Of a stretch of 8,353 nucleotides of DNA, positions 6,766-8,353 are shown piece by piece. The position numbers and the translations under genes were made by a program. Source of the stretch: Alcaligenaceae bacterium. GTDB taxonomy: Bacteria; Pseudomonadota; Gammaproteobacteria; Burkholderiales; Burkholderiaceae. The stretch is from assembly GCA_947372575.1 (NCBI GenBank), contig CANBUF010000067.1, positions 1 through 8,353 on the forward strand. The letters are read 5' to 3'. The stretch's first letter is position 1, and every line of letters starts with the position of its first letter. Under the pieces are notes generated by a model. It saw only the letters and a list, made by a program, of their open reading frames with translations. It had not been told where the DNA came from and searched no databases.

Positions 6766-7841
6766 AATGCAACGTTGTTAAGCTTGTTGATATCCTGTGG
6801 CCAGCTTTGTCTTTGTGCGGATTGCAATAAGATGCGGCCCCACGACATCCAGGCATCCCAGCCAATCCGCTTGTCCCAGGTATTGCCCCAGCTGGCGACG
6901 CACTGCAGGCCACTGGCCGCGAGGCGTTCGGCTTGCTCATAACGACGATGGGTCAGATGCAGTTGCGCCAACAGCAATTGCGGCTCGCCCACCCAGGGGT
7001 TCAGTTTAATTGCCTGCTCAAGCACACCCATCGATGCGGTCGAAGAAACCAACGGTTGATTTTGCGAAACAACAGACCAGTAAAGCGCCGCGGCAGAGGC
7101 CTCCTCGGCCGGCTGCAGAATCTGTGTACCACCCGCAAACACAGGTGGCTGAGGCAATATATTTTGCAAAGCGGGATGCTGCAGATAATTTGCCAGGCGT
7201 GACATTTGCCCAACCCGATACGTCGTGGGGCGCATCGGTCCGGGCCACAGGGCGGCAGCCCAGTGCACCTCAGCCGAGAGCGCCTGATAGTCAGGATATC
7301 CGGAATAAATATCGTCCTGATAGCTATACCATTGCTCGCAGATGTCGGCCATTGTTGTCACGATAAACACCGCAATATCATGAGGGGCAAGCCTATAGGG
7401 CTGACCCTCCAGTGTCATGGGCAGACTCCCATCTGCGGCGAGTTTGTCTTTAAAAAGTTCACGTACAAATTCCGTACGCGAGATGATGCAAAACAGATGA
7501 ATCAGTCTCTCAGCCTCAACGCCAACGGCCTCTTGCAGACGACCGCGTTCAGTCTTGATATCGAATTTTGTCAAATCCACATGGGCATTACCATAAACAC
7601 TGTGCAGCAGACCCAGTTGCCTGACATGCAGGGGTTGCTGCCACAGCGTGAGGGTGCGTGTGACACCAATCAGGTGATGACGAAACGTCCCGGCCTTATG
7701 CCAGTCCTGTCCAACGCCCCGACCCAGCACCAGGGGCATGACAGGCCCCAAGTCAGGATCATGTTGCAGCCACTCTTCGTCGAGCAAGCTGATTGCGCGA
7801 CTCAATTGATTGGGGTCCAGCTTTTGTAATGAAGTTTGCAT
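6753..7841 (-). CDS. DUF6817-like (degenerate HD-type) domain protein with TPR-like C-terminal region
   Basis: A 362-residue soluble protein with no signal peptide or membrane segment. Residues about 50-170 resemble the DUF6817 domain: 'TFRHHLIGVTRTLTLW' at 52-67, 'LGLLHSVYGN' at 76-85, 'GVEAERLIHLFC' at 107-118 and 'MADICEQW' at 164-171. This pattern recalls HD phosphohydrolases (His55/56, His80, Asp166), but the HD pair is His80-Ser81, so a normal metal site is doubtful. Residues about 250-345 look helical and TPR-like ('LEQAIKLNPWVGEPQLLLAQL' then 'RYEQAERLAASGLQ'). They end in a tryptophan-rich stretch, 'WGNTWDKRIGWDAWMSWG', at 318-335. The role is unknown; TPRs suggest a protein-binding partner. 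The start rests on AAGGAG at 7859-7854, although its 12-base spacing is long. The leader holds a pentamer repeat. The gene is convergent with cho and lies 99 bases after the deacylase gene on the same strand. Confidence 0.75.
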   Translation of the reverse strand: MQTSLQKLDPNQLSRAISLLDEEWLQHDPDLGPVMPLVLGRGVGQDWHKAGTFRHHLIGVTRTLTLWQQPLHVRQLGLLHSVYGNAHVDLTKFDIKTERGRLQEAVGVEAERLIHLFCIISRTEFVRELFKDKLAADGSLPMTLEGQPYRLAPHDIAVFIVTTMADICEQWYSYQDDIYSGYPDYQALSAEVHWAAALWPGPMRPTTYRVGQMSRLANYLQHPALQNILPQPPVFAGGTQILQPAEEASAAALYWSVVSQNQPLVSSTASMGVLEQAIKLNPWVGEPQLLLAQLHLTHRRYEQAERLAASGLQCVASWGNTWDKRIGWDAWMSWGRILLQSAQRQSWPQDINKLNNVALKPD

Positions 7842-7853
7842 GATGTGTGTTGT

Positions 7854-7859
7854 CTCCTT
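7854..7859 (-). promoter_or_regulatory. Ribosome binding site with long, C/A-rich spacer
   Basis: AAGGAG on the minus strand lies 12 bases before the ATG at 7841. The spacer, ACAACACACATC, has no G and resembles the repeat units upstream. A TATATAAA stretch directly precedes the site. As a -10 box it would start transcription at or inside the Shine-Dalgarno, so it is probably not the promoter as it stands. Confidence 0.5.
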
Positions 7860-7868
7860 TTTATATAG

Positions 7869-7928
7869 GTTCTGTTCTGTTCTGTTCTGTTCTGTTGTGC
7901 TGTGTTGTGTTGTGATGTGCTGTGGTGT
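7869..7928. repeat. Pentanucleotide tandem repeat, 12 units (5 perfect, 7 degenerate)
   Basis: On the plus strand five perfect GTTCT units (7869-7893) are followed by seven decayed units: GTTGT, GCTGT, GTTGT, GTTGT, GATGT, GCTGT and GGTGT (7894-7928). On the minus strand, which is the sense of both flanking genes, they read as ACANC-type units followed by five AGAAC units leading into TATATAAAAAGGAG and the start codon at 7841. The perfect units are those nearest the gene, the pattern expected of a microsatellite growing at one end. It lies wholly between genes, so slippage would change leader or promoter spacing rather than a reading frame. Confidence 0.95.
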
Positions 7929-7940
7929 CGTTCGTGAGCG

Positions 7941-8353
7941 TTATAGCGGTCTTGAAAGCACACGGCCTGGGCGAGCGCCGGTCGCACGACCGTGACTCCA
8001 GATAACCTCACCATTAACGATCACAGTTTCTATTCCCGCAGACAACGCAATGGGGTTTTCGTAGGTCGCGACTGCATCCACTGTTTCGTCATCAAACAGG
8101 GTGAGGTCTGCATAGGCGCCTTCTTTAAGCACGCCCCGATCTGTCAGTCCAAAATTCATCGCAGTCAATCCAGTCATTTTATGGACGGCTGTTTCGAGGG
8201 AAAACAAACCCAGTACCCGACGATAGTGCCCCAACACACGCGGGAAGGTCGCCCAGAGACGTGGATGAGGAGAGGCATCATGTGGCAGCCCATCCGAACC
8301 AATCATGGTGGGTCCGAACTGCAGAATTTTTTGGACATCGCCTTCGTCCATCC
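7941..8353 (-). CDS. N-acyl-D-amino-acid deacylase (D-aminoacylase family amidohydrolase), N-terminal part outside window
   Basis: The C-terminal 137 or so codons of an amidohydrolase normally about 480 residues long. The frame runs off the window end, so the Met codon at 8351 is internal. The fragment begins near the last catalytic motif 'IGSDGLPHD', whose aspartate (codon 8294-8292) matches the catalytic Asp of D-aminoacylases. It continues with 'PHPRLWATFPRVLGHYRRV', 'LETAVHKMTGLTAMNFGLTDRG', 'GAYADLTLFD' and the C-terminal 'GARPGRVL'. These are the standard marks of the family that hydrolyses N-acyl-D-amino acids to D-amino acids and carboxylates, using zinc in the cytoplasm. Related family members include imidase- and carbamoylase-like enzymes, so the exact substrate is open. 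It ends in TAA, with the pentamer repeat starting 12 bases downstream and the HD-like/TPR gene following on the same strand. Confidence 0.92.
   Translation of the reverse strand, partial: MDEGDVQKILQFGPTMIGSDGLPHDASPHPRLWATFPRVLGHYRRVLGLFSLETAVHKMTGLTAMNFGLTDRGVLKEGAYADLTLFDDETVDAVATYENPIALSAGIETVIVNGEVIWSHGRATGARPGRVLSRPL

Noticed and set aside
7206..7829. Long plus-strand open frame (207 codons) antisense to the HD-like/TPR gene
   Set aside because: No recognisable domain and no good ribosome site, and the opposite strand encodes a protein with clear family motifs over the same bases.
7869..7928. CRISPR array or iteron origin
   Set aside because: Units are only 5 bases and contiguous, without spacers or unit lengths typical of CRISPR or replication iterons; this is a microsatellite.
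7976..7995. Short inverted repeat CGGTCG-CA-CGACCG as a regulatory stem
   Set aside because: It lies in the coding region for the conserved 'ATGARPGR' end of the deacylase and is explained by codon content; a two-base loop is also unfavourable.
7802..8014. Minus-strand frame reading through the pentamer repeat (repeating Asn-Arg-Thr-Glu-Gln)
   Set aside because: It overlaps the ends of two well-supported genes in another frame. The apparent amino-acid repeat simply follows from translating a 5-base repeat.

Overview
The window reads as a piece of a betaproteobacterial chromosome, most likely Burkholderiales and possibly Alcaligenaceae. This is inferred from gene content: a Bug-family periplasmic receptor next to a CaiB/BaiF CoA-transferase and an ABC-type solute receptor, a D-aminoacylase-type amidohydrolase, and a Cho nuclease. 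Base composition looks moderate, with no high-GC bias. Genes are closely packed and no insertion sequence, tRNA, rRNA or CRISPR array was seen.

Layout. (1) 1-3195, plus strand: the C-terminal part of a class III (CaiB/BaiF) CoA-transferase, a branched-chain-amino-acid-type ABC substrate-binding protein, and a Bug receptor. This looks like a catabolic/uptake operon for an organic acid or acyl compound whose identity cannot be read from the sequence. (2) 3258-4022, minus strand: a short-chain dehydrogenase-like protein, convergent with the Bug gene across a strong hairpin. Its catalytic Ser, Tyr, Lys and helix Asn positions are all replaced. (3) 4023-4245: a divergent intergenic region with two pairs of short direct repeats spaced about two helical turns apart. 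(4) 4246-6725, plus strand: a COG2509-type FAD-dependent dehydrogenase, overlapping by four bases the gene for Cho, the UvrC-like GIY-YIG repair endonuclease. (5) 6753-7841, minus strand: a protein with a degenerate HD-like (DUF6817-type) N-terminal domain and a TPR-like C-terminal part. (6) 7842-7940: its leader, carrying a 12-unit pentanucleotide tandem repeat. (7) 7941-8353, minus strand: the C-terminal end of an N-acyl-D-amino-acid deacylase, cut by the window edge.

How they fit together. Region 1 pairs a CoA-activating enzyme with two unrelated types of periplasmic receptor and no permease in view, typical of receptor-rich Burkholderiales genomes. Cho and the FAD enzyme are translationally coupled, although the FAD enzyme has no known DNA-repair role. 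The least ordinary items are the pentamer microsatellite in the leader of the HD-like/TPR gene, the SDR that has lost its active site, and a four-cysteine pattern in Cho that resembles the one in UvrC. I did not find a convincing wholly new multigene system here.
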